IMG/VR virus record: IMGVR_UViG_3300045975_000079
Span: 1 to 41,565 of that record
Length of the DNA: 41,565 nt
Direction: 5' to 3' (one strand)
Source of the DNA: a virus
The position numbers were made by a program, and so were the translations under genes. This document shows positions 1 to 7,348 of this stretch, one piece after another (the stretch's first letter is position 1; each line of letters starts with the position of its first letter). The notes under the pieces were generated by a model that searched no databases, had not been told where the DNA came from, and worked only from the letters and a program-made list of their open reading frames with translations.

Positions 1-135
1 GTTTGAAGCGCGCCGACCATGGTTTTAAGGTCCGCGATTAGCGCATTGACGCCACCGCCAGCGGCACCGGTGCCGAGCGTTACGCCGTTAAGCAAGCCCT
101 TCGGACGCACACCGGCCACCGCCGCCGCACTGTCG
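1..135. repeat. Terminal overlap (left copy) of a circular assembly
   Basis: The first 135 bases are repeated at the right end of the window with a single C/T difference (position 9 against 41439). The overlap lies inside the capsid gene and keeps its frame, so it is an assembly overlap of a circular or circularly permuted genome, not a biological repeat. The difference turns an Ala codon GCG into GCA, which is silent. Confidence 0.93.
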
Positions 136-1649
136 AGCAACGATTTGTCTAGCAGGTTCGCCGTTGCTTGGCGCAGCATTTGCCGCATTACTTCAACCGC
201 GCTTGGATCGCTCGTGCGCGCAAGCTCGTTCGTAATCGGGATGATCCCGGCGAGCTTGTTTCGCGTGATCCGTTGCGACGTGATGGCGCCTTTCACAACC
301 GGAATCACGCCGGCTTCGCCGACCCATGCCGGTTCCAACGCATCTTGAAAGTTCGATGCGCTCGGAATGGTGATGGCGGGTGCGCCGTTGAAGTTCAGCG
401 GCAAGCCAGCGGCGGCGAGTTGCGACCAAACACCCATCGGCGCCAAGTCGGTTTGCATCATGGCGCGCGCGTCGCTGCGCACGAGTTCCGCGGCCCATCC
501 CGCCGTCGTGGTGTCGGCCACCGTGGCGGCGGCGCGAGCCACCGCTAGCGCGGCTTGGTCCGTGCCGAAGATTTCGGCCGCCACAACGTCTAGCGGGCGC
601 TTTTCCTTGTAGGCGAAATATTTGGCGATCGCCAATTGCGCGATGCGATACCCGCCGGGTCTGTCGGGCTCCGGCATGCGATGGATGAGCGACGGCGCGA
701 GCGCGCGCGAAACTGGCGGCATGTTCGGTTGCCGCACCGCGAGATTGGCGCCGGGGTTGTCGGGCACGATGCGCGATGGCACGTCGATCACGTTGCCATT
801 GCCGTTCGCGCCCGCGGCGCGGCGTGCTGCGGCGGCTTGCGCGTTGCGCAACACTTGCACGCGATCGTAAGCGGCATTCACCGCGGCGGTGGCGTCGGCC
901 ACGGCTTGCAGTGATGCCGCGTTGCCATCAATGGCGGCGTTCGCCGTCGCCAATGCTTCGTCGGCTTGCGTCGCTGCGGCTTCCGCGGCGGCGATTTGGT
1001 CGGATAGGTCCATGCGTGGCCCCATGCTTCGTGCCACCGCTTGCGCGGCGGGTGGCGCCGCAACCGCGGCCACCGGTGGCGCACCAGACGAATCGGCACT
1101 TGTGCGCAACAGCGCGGCCAATTCGTCGGATGCAAAACCGAGCGAGCGCGCCACCGCCACCGCGGCGGGGTTGGCTGGCATCGGTGTGAGGGTGATTTCG
1201 CGGACGGTGCCGCGCTTAAAGCGCGTTCCGGTGCGAACCTCTTGCCCGTTCCGATCGCTGCGCGTTATCGGCTCGGTGTCCGCGCGCGAAGTCATAAAGA
1301 AGACGGAAGACGCGAGCCCGTGCCCGCCTTCGTAGAGCGCGCGCGCCAAGTCGGCGAGCCGTGACGTTCCACGGGGAACAAGCCGCAGCGTTGCGCGCGT
1401 CTCGTGTTCGGTGGTTTCGAACTCGGACCACGAACCCACTTGCGCTTGCAAGCGGTGATCGTGGTCAACAAGGGCCGGCACGCTGCCGGGAAAGCTCAAC
1501 CCGCGTTGCACCACCACGTCGCCAAACTCGTCCGGGGTGTCGCTGCTGACGACGAAGCGGATTGCATCGGACGAGCCCGCCGGCGCATCGGTGGCGCGAC
1601 CCTGCGCGGTGCCGCGCTTGCTTATTCGCAACAGCCCGGCATCACCCAC
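1..1649 (-). CDS. Prohead protease-major capsid protein fusion (N-terminal 549 residues; continues at the right end)
   Basis: One frame runs without a stop from 1700 down to base 1 and continues across the circle junction to 40938, giving about 713 residues from the GTG at 1649. Residues about 30-160 look like a S78 (HK97-type) prohead protease: RFVVSSDTPDEFGDVV, then LVDHDH (candidate catalytic His63/65) and GLASSVFF (candidate nucleophile Ser114/115), ending near TPMPANPAA. An Ala-rich, probably coiled-coil segment follows (delta domain/scaffold-like), then an HK97-fold capsid domain (EPAWVGEAGVIP, KLAGIIPITNELA). Protease and capsid are usually separate genes. The start is uncertain: GTG 1649 is the most upstream standard start in frame and has no clear Shine-Dalgarno. 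The gene lies between large terminase and portal. Confidence 0.88.
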   Translation of the reverse strand, partial: MGDAGLLRISKRGTAQGRATDAPAGSSDAIRFVVSSDTPDEFGDVVVQRGLSFPGSVPALVDHDHRLQAQVGSWSEFETTEHETRATLRLVPRGTSRLADLARALYEGGHGLASSVFFMTSRADTEPITRSDRNGQEVRTGTRFKRGTVREITLTPMPANPAAVAVARSLGFASDELAALLRTSADSSGAPPVAAVAAPPAAQAVARSMGPRMDLSDQIAAAEAAATQADEALATANAAIDGNAASLQAVADATAAVNAAYDRVQVLRNAQAAAARRAAGANGNGNVIDVPSRIVPDNPGANLAVRQPNMPPVSRALAPSLIHRMPEPDRPGGYRIAQLAIAKYFAYKEKRPLDVVAAEIFGTDQAALAVARAAATVADTTTAGWAAELVRSDARAMMQTDLAPMGVWSQLAAAGLPLNFNGAPAITIPSASNFQDALEPAWVGEAGVIPVVKGAITSQRITRNKLAGIIPITNELARTSDPSAVEVMRQMLRQATANLLDKSLLDSAAAVAGVRPKGLLNGVTLGTGAAGGGVNALIADLKTMVGALQ

Positions 1650-1871
1650 GATGGGGCGCCGGTTGCGGCGTCGGTGTGCGTTGCTGCGGGGCGCTACGGC
1701 TTACCGGGATCGGCGCGGCGGCGCGCTCTTCGCGGCCGGGGCGTTGTCGTGGGTGCATCGGTGGTGGCCCTTTCGGTGCCACCGTCGGCCCACCACAAGC
1801 CCGGATTTACGCGCGGGCCGGAGTATGCCCGCAAACACAATGATTGCAAACGGGGATATTAGGGTCGCACC
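1642..1871 (-). other. Gap between large terminase and capsid fusion; no convincing gene
   Basis: About 220 bases separate the terminase stop from the fusion start. Three short overlapping minus-strand frames are open here: a Pro/Arg-rich 46-codon frame from GTG 1782 to a TGA at 1642-1644, a basic 45-codon frame starting with GTG near 1836, and an Arg-rich frame ending at the TAG near 1694. None has a good ribosome binding site or a recognisable motif. The space may be a leader, or it may hide a small head protein. Confidence 0.4.
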
Positions 1872-1874
1872 CTA
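1860..1874 (-). other. Small perfect hairpin at the large terminase stop
   Basis: TAGGGT and ACCCTA are separated by CGC, giving a six-base-pair stem that includes the terminase stop codon. No T-run follows, so this is not a classical terminator. It could modulate readthrough or mRNA processing between terminase and capsid, or be chance. Confidence 0.35.
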
Positions 1875-3563
1875 GCCGATCATTGCTTCGGCGTCGAAGG
1901 CAACCGCGGGCACGCGCCGCGCGCCGACACACATGGCAAGCGACACGACGCCATCAATGCGGCCGGTTGACTTGCGCTTGGACAAGATGCGCGACAAGTG
2001 CGCGTCTTGCTCGGTCACCGCACTGGCGGCGTTCCACGTCAACACCGGATTGCGCCGCACCCGGAGTTCACGCCGGAGAATGGCGCCTTCTAGCTCGGTG
2101 ACTGATTGCGGCATCCACAAGCCAGTCTCGCGCACCTTGACGAACCCTTGCGGGTGTTCCACCAGCGGCACCGATAGGTCAATGTCCGCCATGGCGGCTT
2201 TGAGGTAGCCAATGCGCCACCGGTCGAAGAGCACTTGGCGCACGTTCGCAATGGTGGCGATTTCGCCGATGCGCTCGGCGATCGGCGCATAGTCGAGCAC
2301 TTCGCCGGGCACGGCGCGAATATGCCCTTGCTTCGCCCAAAGCTCAAAGTCCACGCCGTCACGCTCGCCGCGCGCGCGCATCGTGTCGGCCGGCGTCCAG
2401 AATTCGACGGCGGCATGCAACTCGGGCGGCTCGTCTTCCCACGTGATAGCCAGCGCCGTAAGGTCCGTGCTCTTGGACAAGTCAACCGCGAGCACCACGT
2501 CGCGCCCGCGAATCACTTCGTCAAGCTCGCCGGCGGGCTCGACTTCGCATGCGCGCCATGCTTCGCCAGATATCCACGGCGACGCGGCGTCTACCCATTC
2601 GCAAAAATGCAAGCGCCGCACCACCGATTCTTTTGCCGGCATTTGCAATGCCTCGCGCACTTGGTCGCGCAAGTAAGCCGGTTGAATGCTCACGCCTAGC
2701 GACGGATTGGTCTTCGGCCAACACGCTTCGTCGTGCAGCGGGTCATTGCCCTTGTCGAGCGCGCACACGTACGAGAAGAAGCGGTCATCGTCAACGACGC
2801 CGGCGGCGACTTTGCATGCTTTGTCGTGATACCGCCATGCGACCGTTTGCCGATCAACGCCCGAGTTCGTGATGACAAAGAGCAGCGGTTGACGGCGCCC
2901 CTTGAAGCCGGCGCGCATCATTTCCAATACGTTATCGTCGTGATGCTCGTGCAACTCGTCGATAAGCCCGCAGTGTGGGCGCGGCCCCGATTGCCCTTCG
3001 TCACTGGCGATCGGCCGAAAGAATGAATCCGCGAAACTCAGATTCCACACCGGCGTGCGGCCCGTCTTGCGCACCCGCGTCGCCAGCGACGGCGATAGGT
3101 CAACCATCGCCACGGCGTCGCGAAACAAGATTTGCGCTTGCTCTTTCTTCGACGCCGCCGCATAGATTTCGGCGCGCGCTTCGCCATCGGCCACGAGCAT
3201 ATAGAGCCCGATGCCGCCGGCTAGCGGCGACTTGCCCGAGCCCTTGCCCGTCTCGACGTAGGCCACGCGGAAGCGCCGGAAGCCATCGGCGCCGATCCAT
3301 CCGAAGAGCGAGCCGACGACGAAGCATTGCCACGGCAAGAGTTCAAACGGCGCCGCTTCGAAGTGCCCGGCGGTGAGCCGCAGAACGTCGCGGAAGAAGT
3401 CAAACGCGCGCGCCGCGCGCTTTACATCGAACCGCCACCCGCGATCGGCCGCGGTGTCTAGGTCTTTCAGGTGACGCGCGCACGCGGCGCGCACGTGCGG
3501 GCCGGCAAGCACCTTGCCAGTGGCCACAGATTGCGCGTAAGCGGTGACGGCATCACGCGGCAT
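1872..3563 (-). CDS. terL: Terminase large subunit (Terminase_1 type)
   Basis: 563 residues from ATG 3563, which overlaps the end of the small terminase by 11 bases; an upstream in-frame extension is ignored. This is the ATP-driven DNA packaging motor and headful or cos nuclease. Walker A is ETGKGSGKS (residues 104-112), and Walker B with the catalytic pair is CGLIDELHEH (D202, E203). The C-terminal RNase H-like nuclease has candidate acidic residues D361 (VLAVDLSKSTD), D447 (VLFDRWR) and D537 (GRIDGVVSLAM). The length is normal for the family that pairs with P27-type small subunits. Confidence 0.95.
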   Translation of the reverse strand: MPRDAVTAYAQSVATGKVLAGPHVRAACARHLKDLDTAADRGWRFDVKRAARAFDFFRDVLRLTAGHFEAAPFELLPWQCFVVGSLFGWIGADGFRRFRVAYVETGKGSGKSPLAGGIGLYMLVADGEARAEIYAAASKKEQAQILFRDAVAMVDLSPSLATRVRKTGRTPVWNLSFADSFFRPIASDEGQSGPRPHCGLIDELHEHHDDNVLEMMRAGFKGRRQPLLFVITNSGVDRQTVAWRYHDKACKVAAGVVDDDRFFSYVCALDKGNDPLHDEACWPKTNPSLGVSIQPAYLRDQVREALQMPAKESVVRRLHFCEWVDAASPWISGEAWRACEVEPAGELDEVIRGRDVVLAVDLSKSTDLTALAITWEDEPPELHAAVEFWTPADTMRARGERDGVDFELWAKQGHIRAVPGEVLDYAPIAERIGEIATIANVRQVLFDRWRIGYLKAAMADIDLSVPLVEHPQGFVKVRETGLWMPQSVTELEGAILRRELRVRRNPVLTWNAASAVTEQDAHLSRILSKRKSTGRIDGVVSLAMCVGARRVPAVAFDAEAMIG

Positions 3564-4050
3564 CGCCAATGAAACGCGCCAACGGGTCGGCCGGTTTCCT
3601 CGCTTCGCGCGGTGCGTTGGCCAACGCGGCGCCCATGCCAGCGATGCGCGAGCGCGCCGCCGGCGTGAAGCCGTATTCAATCAACCATTGCCGGACGTGC
3701 GCCCAATTCAACCGCATTTGCCGCAAGCAAACCGCGCCGGCTTCGCTCAACGGATCGGCGCCGGCTTCGTTGTATCGCCGCTGCAATGCGTGTTGCGTGT
3801 CGAGCATGACAACGAACGCGGCCAACCCGTCCGTGTCGATCCGGCAAAGCAAGCCGGCGGGGCTATCCGCCACTAGATCGGCCCACAACGCGCGTTGACT
3901 GCCCGTAAGGTAATCCGGCACCGGCCGAACGCCGATCGTGGCTTGTGGCTCGATCGCGGCCCGCGCGCGCTGTTGTTTGCGCCGTAGCTTGCCGCCATTC
4001 TCGACGAGCACCAGCGACGTTGGCTTGGGGGGTGGTCCGCGTCCGGCCAT
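3553..4050 (-). CDS. terS: Terminase small subunit, P27 family
   Basis: 165 residues. The N-terminus MAGRGPPPKPTSLVLVENGG is the hallmark of the P27/Terminase_4 family (GRGRxPKP...L). The middle contains helices typical of the DNA-recognition oligomer (YLTGSQRALWADLV, LNWAHVRQWLIEYGFTPAARSR). It recognises the packaging site and hands DNA to the large subunit, whose start overlaps its end. It lies directly downstream of a GC-rich intergenic region that may contain the packaging site. Confidence 0.93.
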   Translation of the reverse strand: MAGRGPPPKPTSLVLVENGGKLRRKQQRARAAIEPQATIGVRPVPDYLTGSQRALWADLVADSPAGLLCRIDTDGLAAFVVMLDTQHALQRRYNEAGADPLSEAGAVCLRQMRLNWAHVRQWLIEYGFTPAARSRIAGMGAALANAPREARKPADPLARFIGDAA

Positions 4051-4241
4051 GTGAATTACTGAGACCCTGCACGGTGCAAACGGAGGGGCGAGCCCCGGTG
4101 AAAAGCCGCGCTCAATTTTCCGAAGTCATCCCCCCCCTGCCGTTCCCCCGCGAAAACGCGACGGGCGGGGGGGGTGTTTTCAAACCCAACAAAACCCATT
4201 GCGATTGGATTTGCGATGTTGATTGCACGCACGTGCACAAC
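4051..4241. other. Intergenic region upstream of the small terminase; hairpins and a G8 tract, possible packaging site
   Basis: About 190 bases with no convincing gene (a GTG-started 60-codon frame at 4056-4238 has no ribosome binding site). It contains CGCG-AAAA-CGCG within a longer imperfect GC stem (about 4140-4175) and a run of eight G. In HNH/terminase-type cos phages the cos site usually lies here, so this is the first place to look for genome ends. The function is inferred from position only. Confidence 0.4.
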
Positions 4242-4514
4242 CTAGTCCGTTGCCACGTCGTCTTGGTGAATCCACGTGTCTTGGCTCACACCACGCACGT
4301 CGGAATGGGTCATACCGCCTTGCACCACGACGAAGGGCGGCCCCATGCAACCCCCATAGAGCGAATCGAAATACGCTTTCCGCGCCTCGATTTCCCGGCG
4401 GGGCAACCCGAGGGGGAACGGTGGACCGTCGCCGCCCAAGTCGGGAACTTCAACAGTGACGAAGAAGCATGCCCCTGCTACTGGCGGATATCCCATGCGG
4501 TGATCGTTTCTCAT
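4242..4514 (-). CDS. Hypothetical protein, 90 residues
   Basis: Starts at ATG 4514 behind a good Shine-Dalgarno (AAAGGGGAAAG, about 5 bases before the start). The sequence (MGYPPVAGACFFVTVEVP, IEARKAYFDSLYGG, PPFVVVQGGMTH) resembles no family I can name. No signal peptide or membrane segment. Position between HNH and small terminase suggests a packaging or late accessory role, without direct support. Confidence 0.7.
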   Translation of the reverse strand: MRNDHRMGYPPVAGACFFVTVEVPDLGGDGPPFPLGLPRREIEARKAYFDSLYGGCMGPPFVVVQGGMTHSDVRGVSQDTWIHQDDVATD

Positions 4515-4545
4515 ACGCTTTCCCCTTTCCAACCGCCCTTCGGGC

Positions 4546-4848
4546 TCATGGTTGATTCCAATGATGGGTCGGGCTCGTAGGCCACCCGTCCGCATTCGCC
4601 CCGCCTTCGTAGGTGCGCCCCTTTTCAACGTGGCGCCGGTTGTCGCATGCCGGGCATAGCGCGCGCACGTTTTCCGGGTCGAGCGCGCGTGCGGGGAATG
4701 AAAAGCGCGGGCGAATGTGATCGACCCTTGCGCCACCATGCCCCGCAATGGAAGCGTCGCACCACAGACACCGCCACCGCTGACGGTTGAGCACTTGCAA
4801 GCGAAGTGCCTTCCATTGGCGGGTCGAATAGAACGGATCGCCCGGCAT
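4546..4848 (-). CDS. HNH endonuclease
   Basis: 100 residues with the phage HNH layout: N-terminal FYSTRQWKALRLQVL, zinc pair C27xxC30, the ββα core VDHIRPR (D43, H44), N60 in DPENVRALC, and a second zinc pair C65xxC68 followed by H73. Such proteins sit beside terminases in HK97-like phages and act with large terminase, portal and capsid in specific cleavage of the packaging site. It is two genes upstream of the small terminase here, which fits that role. Confidence 0.92.
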   Translation of the reverse strand: MPGDPFYSTRQWKALRLQVLNRQRWRCLWCDASIAGHGGARVDHIRPRFSFPARALDPENVRALCPACDNRRHVEKGRTYEGGANADGWPTSPTHHWNQP

Positions 4849-4851
4849 GGA

Positions 4852-5238
4852 TCAAGGCCAGCCGCCTAGCTGGCGCAATTCGCAATAGTCCATGGCGGCA
4901 ATCGTGGTGGTGGCCCCTGGCGCTAGTTCGCTTTCGTTTTCGACGTTGCCGGGGACGATGCGCACCGCCGATTCCCCCTCGTTCGTGAACCCGAGTTCAA
5001 GCGCGATGCCTTTATCGCCGCCCACACTTTCGCGGAGCTTGACGAATGCGGCAATCGTCTTTAAGACGGTTTCCAAGCCCTCTTTGATGTTGTCAAGATG
5101 GCTTGGCTTGGCGCCCACGATCCACACACCGCCGGGCTTGTCGAGCACCGCGCTTGCGCCGGGTTGGATCGTTTCGGCCCAATCGTCACCGGACACCGGC
5201 ACCACCACCGGCGATCCGTTCGTTATGCGAAGTTTCAT
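4852..5238 (-). CDS. Hypothetical protein, 128 residues
   Basis: Starts at ATG 5238, overlapping the preceding gene by 53 bases. The sequence begins MKLRITNGSPVVVPVSGDDW, alternates short beta-like stretches with Gly/Pro turns (QPGASAVLDKPGG, ELAPGATTTIAAMDY), and looks like a small beta-sandwich protein with a central helix (HLDNIKEGLETVLKTIAAFVKLRES). I do not recognise the family. It ends three bases before the HNH start and is probably cotranscribed with it. Confidence 0.75.
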   Translation of the reverse strand: MKLRITNGSPVVVPVSGDDWAETIQPGASAVLDKPGGVWIVGAKPSHLDNIKEGLETVLKTIAAFVKLRESVGGDKGIALELGFTNEGESAVRIVPGNVENESELAPGATTTIAAMDYCELRQLGGWP

Positions 5239-5374
5239 GCTTGATCCTTTCGTCTATCTCGCGCTCGATTGCTTCGATCGCTGGGCGCGCGTCCCATGGG
5301 CCGACGTAGCGCCGCCACGCCGCTAGTCGCTTGCGGAGCACGTAGAGCGACGGCGCATAGCGGCGCTTGGTCAT
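5186..5374 (-). CDS. Small basic hypothetical protein, 62 residues
   Basis: Starts at ATG 5374 with an ATGA overlap on the stop of the Ig-like gene, so it is translationally coupled. Rich in Arg and predicted helical (YVLRKRLAAWRRYVGPWD, AIEAIEREIDERIKH). No recognised domain. Its 3' end overlaps the next gene. Confidence 0.7.
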   Translation of the reverse strand: MTKRRYAPSLYVLRKRLAAWRRYVGPWDARPAIEAIEREIDERIKHETSHNERIAGGGAGVR

Positions 5375-5874
5375 GGCTTCGGCATCGGCTCGCCAACCGG
5401 GGTGATCGTGCCGGCCACGGCTTCGCCGCCAACGACCGTCACGTCCAGCAGGGTCACAAGCTCGCGCACACCGCCACCCAAATCGGCGTCGGCATGTGCG
5501 CTGATTTGGCAATTGCCGATCTTGGTGCCGGGCACGAGCATGATTGCGCCGCCCTCGGGCGTGCCCGGCGGCAACGGCGAAATTGGTTCCCACGTGGCGA
5601 TTTCGTCGTCTGACGAATCCCACGTGACGGCGCCGTCAACCGATGCGGGATTGCCGTTCGCGTCCACGTAGGCGATTTGGAGTTGCACCACCTTGTCGGC
5701 GGGTAGGGTGTAGGCCATATGGGTTGCTCCGGTGTGGGTTGTCGTGATGCCGCCGTAAGTGGTGGTCAGTTTCACCGCGAGCCCGGCGGCGGGCTTCGGC
5801 TCGGCGGTGATCTTGATGCGTGCTTCTATGTTCCATTCGGAAGCGCGATCGACGGAAAGGACAAGCGGGGTCAT
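5371..5874 (-). CDS. Ig-like (BIG2-type) domain protein
   Basis: 167 residues from ATG 5874, four bases after the previous stop. The segment from about residue 52 (MAYTLPADKVVQLQIAYVDA, then NGNPASVDGAVTWDSSDDEI) has the BIG2 pattern of an Ig-like domain: a hydrophobic strand, 'DANGNPA', then 'VTWDSSD'. Such domains decorate phage capsids or tails and may bind glycans weakly. The gene is unusual in lying between replication genes and HNH rather than among structural genes. Met52 could be an internal start giving a shorter form. Confidence 0.75.
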   Translation of the reverse strand: MTPLVLSVDRASEWNIEARIKITAEPKPAAGLAVKLTTTYGGITTTHTGATHMAYTLPADKVVQLQIAYVDANGNPASVDGAVTWDSSDDEIATWEPISPLPPGTPEGGAIMLVPGTKIGNCQISAHADADLGGGVRELVTLLDVTVVGGEAVAGTITPVGEPMPKP

Positions 5875-5878
5875 AGGC

Positions 5879-6136
5879 TCACCGCTGCGGGCGCACGCCG
5901 GCCAACGGGTCGGCTTTCTCTCGCACTTGTGCATCGTGCGCGTGCATGCTGATTTGCTTGCCCACGAACACGTCGGCCCAATGCAACGCCATTTCGGCGA
6001 CTATCTCGGGCTCGCTTGCGTCGGGGTCCGTCATCATCCGCACGAACAAGTCGCGCGCCACGCGATCGCGAACGGCTTGCATGGCTTCGAAGTAATCGGG
6101 CTCGCCGAGCTTTACCGCGCTTCGGGAAATGGCCAT
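5879..6136 (-). CDS. Hypothetical protein, 85 residues
   Basis: Starts at ATG 6136 inside the 3' end of the RusA-like gene. Begins MAISRSAVKLGEPDYFEAMQ; predicted almost all helix (AVRDRVARDLFVRMM, EPEIVAEMALHWADVFV). No recognised domain. Its place after the resolvase suggests an accessory early protein. Confidence 0.7.
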   Translation of the reverse strand: MAISRSAVKLGEPDYFEAMQAVRDRVARDLFVRMMTDPDASEPEIVAEMALHWADVFVGKQISMHAHDAQVREKADPLAGVRPQR

Positions 6137-6519
6137 ACGCGCGACCCTTCGATTTCCAATTGCGCGCCGCGCACGGGCTCGCCGAACTCTACGAAGACCA
6201 TGTGCGCATGGCCACGCTGTTGTGCGTACCGAAAACGCACGGTGAACGAATCCCGATCGTTGATGCCGAGCCATTGCGATATCTCGTCGCGTACGCCTTT
6301 CAATGCAGAAACCAAGTTGTCATCGTCCAAGCCATGCGACGGCGCCACGCGCGTAAGCAACACGGAGCACGGAAGCATGGGGCGCTCGCAATGCGCTTCG
6401 CGAAGCGCTCGTGCAGTGGCGGCGCGTTCACGTCGGACACGTGTTGCACGCGCGCCGAAGTGCTCGCGCGCGTTCATTCCCGACACCGTGCGAAGAATGA
6501 TGGTTACGGCTTTGCCCAT
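6112..6519 (-). CDS. RusA-like Holliday junction resolvase
   Basis: 135 residues from ATG 6519, overlapping the upstream gene by 16 bases. The motif LDDDNLVSALKGVRDEI (residues 64-80) followed by WLGINDRDSF matches the RusA signature, in which clustered Asp residues bind metal: candidates D65-D67, D78 and D88. It would cut branched intermediates of phage replication and recombination before packaging, and fits an operon with initiator and helicase loader. Confidence 0.87.
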   Translation of the reverse strand: MGKAVTIILRTVSGMNAREHFGARATRVRRERAATARALREAHCERPMLPCSVLLTRVAPSHGLDDDNLVSALKGVRDEISQWLGINDRDSFTVRFRYAQQRGHAHMVFVEFGEPVRGAQLEIEGSRVWPFPEAR

Positions 6520-6875
6520 TGCGTGACGACGTTGCAATGCACCCGTGGGTCCGTGGCTTCCACATAGCCACGCTTGCGATAGAGCCCGGCCACGAGACCA
6601 CGGCGCATGACGTGGCCCCATGCGCGGTTATCCGGCGGGGATGACAAGCCCGAGCGCTCGGCATAGTCGCGCACTTGCTCGCACGTGAATGCGGCGCCAT
6701 GGTCAAGTGGCGCAATGTATGCGCGGAGCTTGGCGTACGCGCTTTCGCTCCACTCGTGGGCCACTGCGTCGGCATGATCGACGGCGGTTTGCATGCCAGC
6801 GTCACGCAAGCGCCGGGCACGCTGGCGGCGATGCTCGGGCGGCTCGGCGAACAAGTCGGCTTGGTTCGTCATCAC
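6504..6875 (-). CDS. Hypothetical early protein, probable winged-helix
   Basis: 123 residues; ATG 6875 overlaps the stop of the preceding gene. After a basic N-terminal helix the C-terminal part (AAFTCEQVRDYAERSGLS, then PPDNRAWGHVMRRGLVAGLYRKRG) reads like a winged-helix domain: helix, DNRAWG turn, recognition helix, wing. Similar small proteins sit between helicase loaders and RusA in proteobacterial phages. The function is unknown; DNA binding is inferred. Confidence 0.75.
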   Translation of the reverse strand: MMTNQADLFAEPPEHRRQRARRLRDAGMQTAVDHADAVAHEWSESAYAKLRAYIAPLDHGAAFTCEQVRDYAERSGLSSPPDNRAWGHVMRRGLVAGLYRKRGYVEATDPRVHCNVVTQWAKP

Positions 6876-7348
6876 TGCCCCTTGATCCGCCGCCCGTTAC
6901 TGGCCAGCGACGCTATCCCGTTGCGCTCGTGGCGATGCCGAAATGCCTTGTACGCCTCAACGAAGCGCGCTTGCAGAAATCCATTGTGCGATTCGTCGGC
7001 CCGCCGTACCACCGACACGCCGCCTAGGGATTGGAGCGCCATGATTGCGGCCGGATCGAATGCGGACATTCCGTCGCCACTGCGCACTGCGCGCAACACG
7101 TCGGCCCACGCCAGCGTGGCCGCTTCGTCCACATTCCCGCGGATTTGGCGGATCACGTCCGCCGGCTTGGGGCAGTAGTGGCCGGCGTCGGGATCGGCCA
7201 TGTGCGCTTTGAGCGCGGCAACGACTTGCGATGGGTGGAAATCCGCGAGCACGTCGGCCCAAATCGCCAACGCTGCGTCGCCTAGCTCGCGGTCATAGAA
7301 CGCATACACCGCGGCCACTTCGCGCGCGATGCGGTCGGCATGACTCAT
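6872..7348 (-). CDS. Putative helicase loader-like replication protein
   Basis: 158 residues; ATG overlaps the stop of the DUF1376 gene. The N-terminal half (VAAVYAFYDRELGDAALAIW, then FHPSQVVAALKAHMADPDAG and FCPKPADVIRQI-like HYCPKPADVIRQIRG) has the pattern of phage G40P-loader-like proteins: 'A...w...l.....vv.Al..h..d...G.f.P.pad'. In that role it would bring the host replicative helicase to the origin melted by the upstream initiator. The assignment rests on pattern and gene order. Confidence 0.68.
   Translation of the reverse strand: MSHADRIAREVAAVYAFYDRELGDAALAIWADVLADFHPSQVVAALKAHMADPDAGHYCPKPADVIRQIRGNVDEAATLAWADVLRAVRSGDGMSAFDPAAIMALQSLGGVSVVRRADESHNGFLQARFVEAYKAFRHRHERNGIASLASNGRRIKGQ

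Noticed and set aside
1404-1862. Plus-strand 152-codon frame opposite the capsid fusion
   Set aside because: Shadow of the minus-strand gene with Arg-rich, composition-driven sequence, overlapping the protease motifs.
4056-4238. 60-residue minus-strand frame upstream of small terminase
   Set aside because: GTG start without a ribosome binding site, unlike its neighbours, and it covers the hairpin region that looks regulatory.
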